A stretch of 32,648 nucleotides of DNA from Actinobacteria bacterium casp-actino2 (GCA_001510335.1 LFFB01000006.1:1-32648); one strand, 5' to 3'. Shown: positions 23,170-31,003, counted from the first letter of the stretch. Program-made: numbers and translations. Notes: generated from the sequence alone by a model not told the origin.

Positions 23170-24198
23170 ATGGCCGAAATAATGTTTGACGGAAAGCCTT
23201 TGCGATTGACCGAGTGGACCAGTTGTGGCGGTTGCGCCGCCAAGTGGGGCAAAGACTTACTTGCCGGCCTAGTGAACGAACTTCCAGCATCATTTGATCC
23301 GTCACTTTTGATTGGACTTGCTCCCTTTGACGATGCGGCCGTGTACAAAGTCAGCGACGACATCGCGCTGGTGAGTACGACCGACTTTTTCCCGCCGCTT
23401 GTTGATGATCCATCTGACTTTGGGGCGATCGCTGCCGCCAATGCGTGCAGCGATGTGTATGCGATGGGTGGAAAAGTATTAATGGCGGTCAACGTGGCGG
23501 CTTTCCCCGAAAACTTTCCGCGCGAGGCGATCGTCGCGATTTTTGCTGCGGCTTCAGATGTGATGGCGCAAGCTGGCGGATCAGTTGCGGGCGGTCACAC
23601 CATTCGTAACCCTGAACCAATTTTCGGATTGGCGGTTCAAGGCATTGTGCATCCCGATCGCATCTTCACTAAAGGTGGAGCACGCGAAGGTGACGTATTG
23701 CTTCTGTCGAAACCGCTCGGAACCGGTATCGCTCTCGCTGGTAGATCTGATTCTGACAAAGCAACTGCGATCGCTGGAATGCGTCAATTGAATCGTGATG
23801 CGAGTGAACGTTTGCAAGCAAGTGCTGGTGTTCATGCTGTCACCGACGTGACGGGATTTGCGCTTGCTGGTCACGGCTGGGAAATGGCCGAGCGATCTGG
23901 ATGCACGTTTGAAATCGATGCTGCGAAGTTACCCGTATACCCGGGTGTCCTTGAGGCTGCGCAGCGCGGAGTTCGAACTGGGGGAGATGCGCGTAATCGC
24001 ACTGCGGTCGGAACTCGCGTGACATTGGCCGAAGGTGTTGATGCTGCCTACGACATCGTGGTCTTTGACCCGCAGACATCTGGCGGATTGCTTGCGGCGG
24101 TTGAACCTGCAGCAGTTGCTGGTTTAACTGCATCGGGTTCACCATTTGTTGTGATCGGCAACGTTGTCGCTGGAACTCCAGGATTGCGGTTGGTCTGA
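23170..24198 (+). CDS. selD: Selenide, water dikinase (selenophosphate synthetase)
   Basis: A 342-residue SelD makes selenophosphate from selenide and ATP, the selenium donor for selenocysteine, selenouridine and selenium cofactors. The N-terminal catalytic motif is CGGCAAKWG with C22 and K25, spaced as Cys17 and Lys20 in E. coli, so the Cys form is used and no in-frame UGA is needed. Other signatures are LAPFDDAAVYK, STTDFFPPLVDDP, AAANACSDVYAMGG, AGGHTIRNPEPIFGLAVQG, DVTGFALAGHGWEM and FDPQTSGGLL. It probably leads an operon with rnhB, whose ATG overlaps the stop by 1 nt (TGATG). No selA, selB or tRNA-Sec is in the window. Confidence 0.95.
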   Translation: MAEIMFDGKPLRLTEWTSCGGCAAKWGKDLLAGLVNELPASFDPSLLIGLAPFDDAAVYKVSDDIALVSTTDFFPPLVDDPSDFGAIAAANACSDVYAMGGKVLMAVNVAAFPENFPREAIVAIFAAASDVMAQAGGSVAGGHTIRNPEPIFGLAVQGIVHPDRIFTKGGAREGDVLLLSKPLGTGIALAGRSDSDKATAIAGMRQLNRDASERLQASAGVHAVTDVTGFALAGHGWEMAERSGCTFEIDAAKLPVYPGVLEAAQRGVRTGGDARNRTAVGTRVTLAEGVDAAYDIVVFDPQTSGGLLAAVEPAAVAGLTASGSPFVVIGNVVAGTPGLRLV

Positions 24199-24881
24199 TG
24201 GCATCTCGGGTGTCGGCAAAAGTGCCGACTCGCGATTTAGAGCAGTCGCTTCACGATGATGGACATCGCATCATCGTCGGTGTTGACGAGGTGGGTAAGG
24301 GTGCGTGGGCTGGACCACTTGCCGTTGGAATGGCGATTCTTCCATTGACCGGTGATTTCGCAGGAGTGCGCGACTCAAAATCGATCACCGAAAAATCGCG
24401 AGACGCCATGTTCGACACAGTCGCTTCATGGTGCACTTCATGGTCGGTTGGTTATGCGTCGCATGTTGAATGTGATGAATTAGGAATGGCCGATGCACAA
24501 CGCTTAGCAACGCAACGGGCTCTCGCACAACTTTCAGTTGTTCCTGATGCCGCAGTGGTCGATGGCAGTTGGGATTTTGTGACACCACTGATTCCGAAAG
24601 TTGTGATGCAGGTCAAAGGCGATACTTCAGTTCTGTCGATTGCTGCAGCATCGATTTTGGCCAAGGTGACACGTGATCGATTGATGCGAGAACTCGCGAT
24701 TGATTACCCACTGTGGAGCCTTGACACCAATAAGGGGTATCCGTGTCACTGGCATCGCACGGCGTTGCAGGGCTACGGTCCATCGGCAATTCACCGCCGA
24801 AGCTGGGCTTTTATGGACAACTTCGTGCCGTGGTCCGGCACTCCGCGCATCGAGCGCAACGCTTCGCCGACTTTGTTTTAG
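24198..24881 (+). CDS. rnhB: Ribonuclease HII
   Basis: A 227-residue RNase HII, which removes single ribonucleotides and other RNA from DNA. The metal-binding residues are D30 and E31 in GVDEVGKGAWAGPL, D122 in AVVDGSWDF and D160 in SIAAASILAKVTRD. The ending (NKGYPCHWHRTALQGYGPSAIHRRSW) is typical, with one difference: the common GYPTxxH is GYPCHWH. It is translationally coupled to selD, a functionally unrelated gene. Its stop is 3 bp from that of the convergent acyl-CoA dehydrogenase gene. Confidence 0.95.
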   Translation: MASRVSAKVPTRDLEQSLHDDGHRIIVGVDEVGKGAWAGPLAVGMAILPLTGDFAGVRDSKSITEKSRDAMFDTVASWCTSWSVGYASHVECDELGMADAQRLATQRALAQLSVVPDAAVVDGSWDFVTPLIPKVVMQVKGDTSVLSIAAASILAKVTRDRLMRELAIDYPLWSLDTNKGYPCHWHRTALQGYGPSAIHRRSWAFMDNFVPWSGTPRIERNASPTLF

Positions 24882-24884
24882 TCT

Positions 24885-26126
24885 TTACTTCTTGAGGTCT
24901 TTGAAAGCACTCTTGCTGTCGATGCCCGGATCTTTGGGCATACCTAAAACTCGTTCGGCAACGATGTTGCGCATGACTTCGTCAGAGCCACCGGCGATGC
25001 GACCGCCAGGTGTACCAAGAATCAATTGATTCCAGGCATACGTGCCCCATTCGCCACTGTCGGCAATGAGTTTTGGTCCGAGCACCATTGAAACGAAATC
25101 GCCGAGACGCATCATGTTGGCAGTGCCTGCCAGTTTGGCCATGCTCATTTCGGGTCCGGGCATTTGGCCCGACTTGATCTTGTCCATCGCTCGTTGGTTG
25201 TTGTAACCCGCGACTTTGTTGTGAATGATGATCTTGGCGAGTTCATCACGTACGACGGGATCTTTGTCGAGTTCATAAAACTTGACCATCTCGATAACGC
25301 GCGTGAAAAATCCTCCGCCTCCACCACCGGCACCGATTGCGGCACGCTCGTTCATGAGGGTTGTGAGTGCCACATTCCAGCCATTGTTGACATCGCCGAG
25401 TCGATGATCGTCACGAACACGAACTTCGGTGAAGAACACTTCATTGAAACTTGCTCCACCAGTCATCTGGCGCAACGGGCGAATTTCTACACCTGGCGCA
25501 TGCATGTCAACAATGAAGCCAGTGAGTCCTTTGTGCTTGGGCATATCGAAATCGGTACGAGCAATGATTTCGCCGATGTCGCTGTAGTGCGCTCCACTCG
25601 TCCACACTTTTTGACCAGTGATGATCCATTCGTCGCCATCGCGTTCGGCTTTTGTGCTCAAGTTTGCGAGGTCACTACCAGCACCTGGTTCACTGAACAA
25701 CTGACATCCAACGATGTCGCCTCGATACATCTTGTGAACATATAGGTCACGAGCGATATCTGAACCATGGTCAATGATGGTGGGGGCCACCATGCCGAGT
25801 CCGATGGTGAAGCAACTCTGGCTCGGGATTTCGTACTTTGATTCAAGTGCGTCATAAGCCCGTGAGTAGGCAACGGGTAAGCCGCGGCCACCGAATTGTT
25901 TTGGGCCAAAGATGTAACCAAAGCCTGCGTCAAACTTCTTGCGGCGCCACGCGCACGCTTCAGCGACATCGAGCTTTTCTGACTGGCGATCCTTTTCTTC
26001 GAACATCGTGACCTTGTCGGCCCCCTCGCCCCAGACGAATTTCTTTTCAGCCTCTTTGCGTGGGGCATTGGCCTCTAAAAATTCGAGGGCATCAGCCTGG
26101 AATTGCTCGAGAGTGGGTTGAGACAT
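24885..26126 (-). CDS. Acyl-CoA dehydrogenase
   Basis: A 413-residue FAD flavoenzyme of the acyl-CoA dehydrogenase family, which oxidises acyl-CoA thioesters to 2-enoyl-CoA. The flavin-contact motif is CQLFSEPGAGSDLANLSTKAERDGDEWIITGQKVWTSGAHYSDIGEIIART. The C-terminal IAGGSDEVMRNIVAERVLGMPKD is the usual ending of actinobacterial FadE proteins. The substrate cannot be read from the sequence; actinobacteria have many FadE paralogues acting on fatty acids, sterols or branched acyl chains. The ATG at 26126 has an AGGAG Shine-Dalgarno sequence 9 nt upstream, so unlike its neighbours it is translated from a leadered transcript. Confidence 0.92.
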   Translation of the reverse strand: MSQPTLEQFQADALEFLEANAPRKEAEKKFVWGEGADKVTMFEEKDRQSEKLDVAEACAWRRKKFDAGFGYIFGPKQFGGRGLPVAYSRAYDALESKYEIPSQSCFTIGLGMVAPTIIDHGSDIARDLYVHKMYRGDIVGCQLFSEPGAGSDLANLSTKAERDGDEWIITGQKVWTSGAHYSDIGEIIARTDFDMPKHKGLTGFIVDMHAPGVEIRPLRQMTGGASFNEVFFTEVRVRDDHRLGDVNNGWNVALTTLMNERAAIGAGGGGGGFFTRVIEMVKFYELDKDPVVRDELAKIIIHNKVAGYNNQRAMDKIKSGQMPGPEMSMAKLAGTANMMRLGDFVSMVLGPKLIADSGEWGTYAWNQLILGTPGGRIAGGSDEVMRNIVAERVLGMPKDPGIDSKSAFKDLKK

Positions 26127-26202
26127 GTTCTGGTGCTCCTGTGTGACAAGTGAAATGGTTGACGAAAATAGAGACAGTGCTGTGACCGTACCGCCTCCGA
26201 AC

Positions 26203-26208
26203 TAAGGT
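26203..26208 (+). promoter_or_regulatory. -10 element of a leaderless promoter for the Nfu-N-like gene
   Basis: TAAGGT, 6 nt (TGCCAT), then the ATG at 26215. No Shine-Dalgarno sequence is present. Confidence 0.5.
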
Positions 26209-26214
26209 TGCCAT

Positions 26215-26670
26215 ATGGGTCAGCCTGTTGTCGTCGTTGAAAAGCAAAGTCGTCGCCCCGGAGTTGTCTGGTTTGAGGCCAATCGCAGTTTGTCGGGGAT
26301 GGGTCACGAGAGTTTCTTGTCATCCGACACCAATGCGCACGCTGTTTCGTCAATCACCCCGTCGGCTGAATTAGCCCGTCGCCTCTTTTCCACCGGTCGT
26401 GTGACTGGTGTTCACGTGTATCAAAACATGATCACTGTCGATCTCGCAAAGGGTTTTGACTCTGAGGGTTTGCAGGACATTGTGCGCGATTTGTATCAAT
26501 ATTGGAAGCCAGGCATGGTTCCGCCAGCATTTGAAGGCTTGGTGGCCGCTGAAGAAGCGCCGGCCGTAAGTAGTGCGCCTTCTGAAGGTGGAGCAGTGAT
26601 TGACAGCCGTGTGCCAGCCCATCTGATTGAACGCAGCCGAGCGGCTCGCGCCCGGTTAACAGGCCAGTAA
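26215..26670 (+). CDS. Small conserved-type protein with an Nfu N-terminal-like region
   Basis: A 151-residue cytosolic protein. Residues about 20-80 (EANRSLSGMGHESFLSSDTNAHAVSSITPSAELARRLFSTGRVTGVHVYQNMITVDLAKG) resemble the Nfu/NifU N-terminal scaffold domain, with a pLa..LF...V..V...nfItV pattern. The Cys-containing Fe-S domain of true Nfu proteins is absent, and the protein has no Cys at all. The C-terminal third is Ala/Glu/Ser-rich and then basic (LIERSRAARARLTGQ). The family assignment comes from pattern reading and needs a profile search. It has its own leaderless-type promoter. Confidence 0.55.
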   Translation: MGQPVVVVEKQSRRPGVVWFEANRSLSGMGHESFLSSDTNAHAVSSITPSAELARRLFSTGRVTGVHVYQNMITVDLAKGFDSEGLQDIVRDLYQYWKPGMVPPAFEGLVAAEEAPAVSSAPSEGGAVIDSRVPAHLIERSRAARARLTGQ

Positions 26671-26745
26671 CAGGTCGTGAATCAGTCCTGAATAGGGCCA
26701 GAAGTCCTTTTGGTGGGCGACTTATTTGTCATCGCACAATCTCTC

Positions 26746-26763
26746 ATGCACTGGGGGGTGCAT
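26746..26763. promoter_or_regulatory. Inverted repeat beside the -10 of the B12-binding regulator (candidate operator)
   Basis: ATGCAC-TGGGGG-GTGCAT is a perfect 6-bp inverted repeat. It ends 1 bp before the TAGCCT -10 hexamer (26765-26770), where a bound repressor would block RNA polymerase. Autoregulation is inferred from position. Confidence 0.5.
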
Positions 26764-26764
26764 T

Positions 26765-26770
26765 TAGCCT
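26765..26770 (+). promoter_or_regulatory. -10 element of a leaderless promoter for the B12-binding regulator
   Basis: TAGCCT, 6 nt (TTGCCT), then GTG at 26777. This spacing favours the GTG over the in-frame TTG at 26771, which would sit directly against the -10 hexamer. Confidence 0.55.
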
Positions 26771-26776
26771 TTGCCT

Positions 26777-27622
26777 GTGGAGACAAATGTACTGACGCTT
26801 GACGAGGTTAAAGAGGTCCTCGGCGTGAGTTACATGACGGTCTACCGCTACGTGAAGAGCCGCCGTTTAGAGGGTTACCAGGTTGGCGGAGTGTGGCACG
26901 TGTCGCAAGAAGCGCTGCGGCAGTTCCAAGAAGAAAAGAATCAGCCCAAGAAACGCACGTCCACCTCGGGCGATGCGCGTCGCACGACGAACTACGCCGA
27001 AGAACTTGAACGTTGTTTGACCGCCGGAGATTCAAGCGGATCATTAGAGGTGGTCAAGCGAGCCGTTGATGCCGGCGCTGATGTCGAGCGGGTGTACCTC
27101 GAAGTTCTGTCTCCGGCCATGGCGTCAATTGGTGCATCGTGGGCGGCTGGCGAAATTGATATTGCGATTGAGCATCAGGCCAGCGCGATTGTGACTCGTT
27201 TGGTCGGTCAACTGAGTCCACGTCCACGTGGTCGTCGACGTGGCCAGGTGTTGATTGGTGGCCCAACTGGCGAGCGCCACGCATTGGCTTTGGCGATGTT
27301 AGCTGACCTGTTGCGTCTGCAGGGATGGGAAGTACTCGACTTGGGCGGGGATACCCCGGCTGCATCGTTCGTTCATACCGCTAGCAAAATGACCGACTTA
27401 GTGGCCGTGGGCGTGAGTCTGACATCAGTTGAGTCTGAAGCTTCAGCGGCGGCCACCTTGACCTCTTTGCGGGCGGCAATTGGCCCCGATGTGCCGGTGG
27501 TCTTAGGCGGAGGTGCGATTCGGGACGAGAAGCACGCTCGTGACCTGGGGGCCGACCATTTCGCGATGGGCGCTCGGGGTTTCATCGAGTTCCTCGATCA
27601 GCGCAAGAAAAAATCCGCCTGA
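26777..27622 (+). CDS. Cobalamin-binding transcriptional regulator with CarH/LitR-type sensor and excisionase-type HTH
   Basis: A 281-residue protein. Residues 5-52 (LTLDEVKEVLGVSYMTVYRYVKSRRLEGYQVGGVWHVSQEALRQF) form an HTH_17/excisionase-type DNA-binding domain. A basic linker follows (QPKKRTSTSGDARR). Residues about 70-145 match the helical-bundle cap of B12 sensors and contain W122...E132-H133, the Wx9EH motif of adenosylcobalamin photoreceptors of the CarH/LitR class. Residues 155-275 form a B12-binding Rossmann domain; E166-R167-H168 supplies the usual lower-ligand ExH, although the Gly three residues after the His is Ala. Known CarH proteins carry a MerR-type domain and repress carotenoid genes in the dark. 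Target genes here are unknown; the next gene is SOS-controlled imuA, 34 bp downstream. Confidence 0.85.
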   Translation: METNVLTLDEVKEVLGVSYMTVYRYVKSRRLEGYQVGGVWHVSQEALRQFQEEKNQPKKRTSTSGDARRTTNYAEELERCLTAGDSSGSLEVVKRAVDAGADVERVYLEVLSPAMASIGASWAAGEIDIAIEHQASAIVTRLVGQLSPRPRGRRRGQVLIGGPTGERHALALAMLADLLRLQGWEVLDLGGDTPAASFVHTASKMTDLVAVGVSLTSVESEASAAATLTSLRAAIGPDVPVVLGGGAIRDEKHARDLGADHFAMGARGFIEFLDQRKKKSA

Positions 27623-27627
27623 AACTT

Positions 27628-27649
27628 ACGAACACCTGTTCGCTAGAGT
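27628..27649 (+). promoter_or_regulatory. LexA (SOS) box and -10 element of imuA
   Basis: GAAC-ACCT-GTTC (27630-27641) matches the actinobacterial LexA box. TAGAGT (27644-27649), 7 nt before the ATG at 27657, is the likely -10. The string TACGAAC-N4-GTTCGCTAG is identical to that before dnaE2 outside the 4-nt centre. Confidence 0.82.
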
Positions 27650-27656
27650 CGGAGGC

Positions 27657-28433
27657 ATGTCGTCGGTTCGTGTCTCATCTCTCTCACCATCGCTGTCGGG
27701 TCCCCTGTCTGAAATGACGCTGTCTGAAATGACGCTGGCGCGCGAGCGCTTATTGCCTGTTCATCAAACTCTCGCTCCACTTTTTGGGCTGAACGCTGAC
27801 GACCCCACTCCATTGGCATTGACTCGTGGGCACACCGTGGCGTGTGTGGGCTCGGCGGCAATGTCGTGTGCTTTGGCGGTTTTGGTAGCCCCGACCCGAG
27901 CGGGTTCGTGGGCCGGTGTTGTGGGTTTGCCGAGTTGTGGAGTGCAAGCCGCTGCTGATTTAGGTGTTGCACTTGAGCGAACGGTTTTTGTTGCCGACCC
28001 AACGGGGGGTTCGCGAACCTCTGGACAACAAGGCGATGCAGCAGCGGCGTTATCGGCTCTGGTTGACGGAGTTGATGTGCTGTTACTCGGGCAACGCGTT
28101 GTGAGTTCATTATCGACATCGTTATTGCGCCGTTTGCAAACTCGAGTGCAATCGCGCGGCGGTGTTTTGGTTATTGTGAGTGAAGCAAAGTCTTTGGTGA
28201 GTTCATTGTCGGCTGATGTGCGACTTACTGCGACAACTCAACAATGGCAAGGTGTTGATTTGGGTTACGGTCATCTGCAACGACGTCAAGTGTTGTTGCA
28301 ACTTGATGGTCGCCGAAGGGCTCGCACAACTGAACAACAGGTGTGGTTGCCCGATCATCAGGGGCAATTGAGTCCGGTTGAAAAAGCAGCAGAAAACACG
28401 GGCGTGGTTATTCCGTTACGTCACGTTGGTTAA
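27657..28433 (+). CDS. imuA: ImuA-like mutasome protein
   Basis: A 258-residue protein recognised mainly by context and general features: a divergent RecA-like fold lacking a good Walker A motif (LTRGHTVACVGSAAMSCALAVLVAP), a hydrophobic strand DGVDVLLLGQ in the Walker B position, and direct linkage to imuB, 3 bp downstream. In actinobacteria the second mutasome protein (ImuA' or ImuA-type) helps recruit DnaE2 and ImuB for translesion synthesis. A longer frame from 27513 overlaps the preceding gene; the ATG at 27657 is right because the LexA box and -10 lie just upstream. A 15-bp tandem duplication gives LSEMTLSEMTL near the N-terminus. Confidence 0.75.
   Translation: MSSVRVSSLSPSLSGPLSEMTLSEMTLARERLLPVHQTLAPLFGLNADDPTPLALTRGHTVACVGSAAMSCALAVLVAPTRAGSWAGVVGLPSCGVQAAADLGVALERTVFVADPTGGSRTSGQQGDAAAALSALVDGVDVLLLGQRVVSSLSTSLLRRLQTRVQSRGGVLVIVSEAKSLVSSLSADVRLTATTQQWQGVDLGYGHLQRRQVLLQLDGRRRARTTEQQVWLPDHQGQLSPVEKAAENTGVVIPLRHVG
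27705..27734 (+). repeat. 15-bp tandem duplication in imuA
   Basis: Two identical in-frame copies (27705-27719 and 27720-27734) encode LSEMT twice within the N-terminal region of ImuA. Confidence 0.9.
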
Positions 28434-28436
28434 TCG

Positions 28437-30113
28437 ATGGCCGCCATTCAGCCACCGCGTTGCGCGGTTCTGCACACTCCAGCGTGGCCAATTGCTGCAG
28501 CAATCTTGCATGAGCCCGAAACTTTTCACGTCGCGCAACCACTTGCGGTTTTTCACGCACAACGAGTTTTGTCATGTTCACCTTTGGCTTGGCGTGAAGG
28601 AGTTCGTCCCGGGCAGCGACGACGGCAAGCACAAGGTGCATGTCCGCATTTAGTCATCGTCCCGTTTAACGCTGATCGTGATGCGCGTATGTACGAACCG
28701 CTCGTGCAATCGATAGGAACTCTGGTTCCACTGATTGATGTTGAAAATCCAGGGTCATTGTTGTTGGCCACACGCGGGCCATCGCGTTACGTCGGCGGCG
28801 ACGATGCTTTGGCAGTGCGCCTACTTACATTGGCGAGCGAAGGTTTGTCTCATGCCAACCAGGGTCTGAATGTTGATGAGGTCATCGCAGCAGGCGGAGG
28901 TTTGGGCGTTGGTATTGCCGATGGTCGTATCGCTGCAACATTGGTCGCGCGTTCATCATCACGTCGAGGTGAACCAGTAGTTATTCAGCCTGGACACGAA
29001 GCAACTGCAACATTCTTGGCGCCGTATGCGGTGAAAGTTTTAACTGCAGTTGCCGGATGTTCGCCAGACTTAGTTGATCTTTTGGAACGACTTGGTTTGC
29101 GACAACTTGGTGATATCGCACGCTTGTCGGTGACCGATTTAGTCGGACGATTTGGTGCGATTGGTGAAACTCTCCATCGCTTGGCAAGTGGCACTGATGA
29201 CACCCCGCCGTCAACGATTCCGCCGCCACCTGATCTAACAATGTCTCGAGTCTTTGATGATCCGTTGTTGCAACTTGACATGTTGGTCTTTGCGGCCAAA
29301 GCACTCACCGATGAATTAGGTGCCTACTTCCACGAACGTGGACAAGTGTGTACGCGCGTGCAAGTTGAAGCCGAGAGTGAACACGGTGAAAGTTCGCAAC
29401 GCGTGTGGTATCGGGCCGAAGGAATGCGTTCGGCCACATTGCTTGATCGCGTGCGTTGGCAACTTGATGGTTGGATCAACGGCACCGAACCACCAACCGC
29501 TGGTGTCACTTTGTTGCGGGTCACCCCGATTGATATTCGTTCTGATGCGGGCACACAAGTTGGTTTTTGGGGTGGTCGATCAGAAGCCGATGACAATGCA
29601 ACACGGGCGATTACGCGGGTCATTGGTTTGCTAGGACCACAGAGCGTCACAGTTGCGTCGTGGCGGGGTGGACGCGACCCGCGTGAGGTGTACGAGATGG
29701 TGTGTTTCGCTGATATTGGCAGTGCCGATTCTGGAGGTGTCGGGCAGCAACTTGTTTTGCGCCCTGATGATGATGCTGACGCCGCAGAATGGCCTGGTTC
29801 GTTACCTGCACCTGCACCAGCAGTTGTGCATCACGACCCATTACTTGTTGAAGTAACCGATGTCCATGGTCGGGTGGTGGCTGTGAATGGACGCGGACTG
29901 GTGAGTGCTACGCCAACAACTTTGTTGCAACATGGTCAGTCGTATCGCATTGTGGCGTGGGCCGGGCCGTGGCCAGTCGATGAGCGTTGGTGGGATCAAC
30001 GCGCTCGTCGGGCTGCCCGATTCCAGTTGGTCATCGAACAGCCCGACGGGCAGTGTGCGTATCTTGCTGAAGTAGCGGCCGGTCAATGGTGGCTGACCGC
30101 CGAGTATGCCTAA
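28437..30113 (+). CDS. imuB: ImuB, catalytically inactive Y-family polymerase homologue
   Basis: A 558-residue Y-family-like protein that in the ImuA/ImuB/DnaE2 mutasome acts as a hub binding the beta clamp and DnaE2. The polymerase fold is recognisable (GLGVGIADGRIAATLVAR, the helix-hairpin-helix region LLERLGLRQLGDIARLSVTDLVGRFG, and a little-finger part with GGRSEADDNATRAITRVIGLLG). The catalytic acidic residues are missing: the N-terminal position reads VLHTPAWPIAAAI and the SxDE position lacks the acidic pair (ENPGSLLLATRG). This fits ImuB and excludes an active DinB. The C-terminus is long (DVHGRVVAVNGRGLVS...WWLTAEYA), as in ImuB proteins. Its stop directly abuts the convergent response regulator stop. 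Confidence 0.88.
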   Translation: MAAIQPPRCAVLHTPAWPIAAAILHEPETFHVAQPLAVFHAQRVLSCSPLAWREGVRPGQRRRQAQGACPHLVIVPFNADRDARMYEPLVQSIGTLVPLIDVENPGSLLLATRGPSRYVGGDDALAVRLLTLASEGLSHANQGLNVDEVIAAGGGLGVGIADGRIAATLVARSSSRRGEPVVIQPGHEATATFLAPYAVKVLTAVAGCSPDLVDLLERLGLRQLGDIARLSVTDLVGRFGAIGETLHRLASGTDDTPPSTIPPPPDLTMSRVFDDPLLQLDMLVFAAKALTDELGAYFHERGQVCTRVQVEAESEHGESSQRVWYRAEGMRSATLLDRVRWQLDGWINGTEPPTAGVTLLRVTPIDIRSDAGTQVGFWGGRSEADDNATRAITRVIGLLGPQSVTVASWRGGRDPREVYEMVCFADIGSADSGGVGQQLVLRPDDDADAAEWPGSLPAPAPAVVHHDPLLVEVTDVHGRVVAVNGRGLVSATPTTLLQHGQSYRIVAWAGPWPVDERWWDQRARRAARFQLVIEQPDGQCAYLAEVAAGQWWLTAEYA

Positions 30114-30977
30114 TCAGGAATTGCTTGAGGCAGTTTGAGATTCGAGTGAACGTGACGACGCAAGATCATGCTTCGCTAGTTGCAAAAGGTCATCAGCGAG
30201 ACGGAAACCGATGCCACGTACCGTGTGCAAGAAACGTAACTCTGGTGCTCGCTCGGTCAATTTGCGACGCAAGTTTGATAAGTGAACGTCAACAACATGA
30301 GTGTCGCCGACCCAGTGCGGGCCCCAAACACTTTCGAGCAATTCAACACGGCTGCACACTTCAAGTGGGCGCAAACACAATTGTGAGAACAGATCGAACT
30401 CAAGGCGAGTTGCGGCGATGGGGTAGCGGTTGACGCGAATTTCGCGCCGGCCAAGGTCAATATCAAGCGGACCGAAATACAGATTCTTGGGTTGACCATC
30501 ACTGACAATTGCGTGAGCAAACTGACGTGAGCGACGCATCAATGCTTGGCACCGTACGGCAACTTCATCGGGGGAAACTTCGATGGGTAAAGCGTGGTCG
30601 GCGCCATTACGCAGCACGGTGATGCGTTGGTCATCAGAGTTGGCGCCAACAACGATGATGTAGATCTCGGGGCAACGGCGTACCTGAGTCATGAGATTGT
30701 TGGGAAGCGGGTAAGCATCGCGAGCGTCAACCACGATCAGGTCGGGGGCAAATGAGCGAAGCATGACTTCGGCGGCCGTGTGATCGTTGGTTGAGCGCAC
30801 GACATAGCCAATGCGCTGCAGGGCGGCTTCGACCGAACGACGGTCTGAGTTGTGGATCAAAGTCACCAAAGCTCGAGGGGTTGATTCGCCCTCGGGGTGT
30901 TGTTCAACACCGCCGGCCACGGTAGGACGGAGTCGTGATTCGGTTGATCCGGGGAAGTGGGTCTCTATAAGTGTCAT
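30114..30977 (-). CDS. OmpR/PhoB-family response regulator with degenerate receiver
   Basis: A 287-residue regulator with an N-terminal extension of about 34 residues, a receiver domain (about 35-150) and an OmpR-type winged helix (about 165-262: LDIDLGRREIRVNRYPIAATRLEFDLFSQLCLRPLEVCSRVELLESVWG...VDVHLSNLRRKL...HTVRGIGFRL). D84 in LIVVDARD fits the phosphoacceptor. The acidic pair after beta1 is replaced (LIHNSD), the switch Thr/Ser is G111 in VVGAN, and the Lys is lost (ALPIEV). Phosphorylation in the standard way is therefore doubtful. No histidine kinase is adjacent. An inverted repeat (31004-31024) lies upstream. It converges with imuB with no bases between the stop codons. Confidence 0.9.
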   Translation of the reverse strand: MTLIETHFPGSTESRLRPTVAGGVEQHPEGESTPRALVTLIHNSDRRSVEAALQRIGYVVRSTNDHTAAEVMLRSFAPDLIVVDARDAYPLPNNLMTQVRRCPEIYIIVVGANSDDQRITVLRNGADHALPIEVSPDEVAVRCQALMRRSRQFAHAIVSDGQPKNLYFGPLDIDLGRREIRVNRYPIAATRLEFDLFSQLCLRPLEVCSRVELLESVWGPHWVGDTHVVDVHLSNLRRKLTERAPELRFLHTVRGIGFRLADDLLQLAKHDLASSRSLESQTASSNS

Positions 30978-31003
30978 GACAGTTATCGCCTTTATCGGTA
31001 GGG

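Noticed and set aside
23170-24198. Possible selenocysteine codon in selD or nearby genes
   Set aside because: SelD has Cys at the catalytic position, and no gene in the window shows an in-frame UGA within a conserved domain.
25164-25745. Long open frame opposite the acyl-CoA dehydrogenase gene (193 codons)
   Set aside because: It is antisense to well-conserved FadE motifs and shows no family resemblance.
27513-27656. Upstream extension of imuA
   Set aside because: It would overlap the B12 regulator gene by over 100 bp and place the LexA box and -10 inside the coding region.
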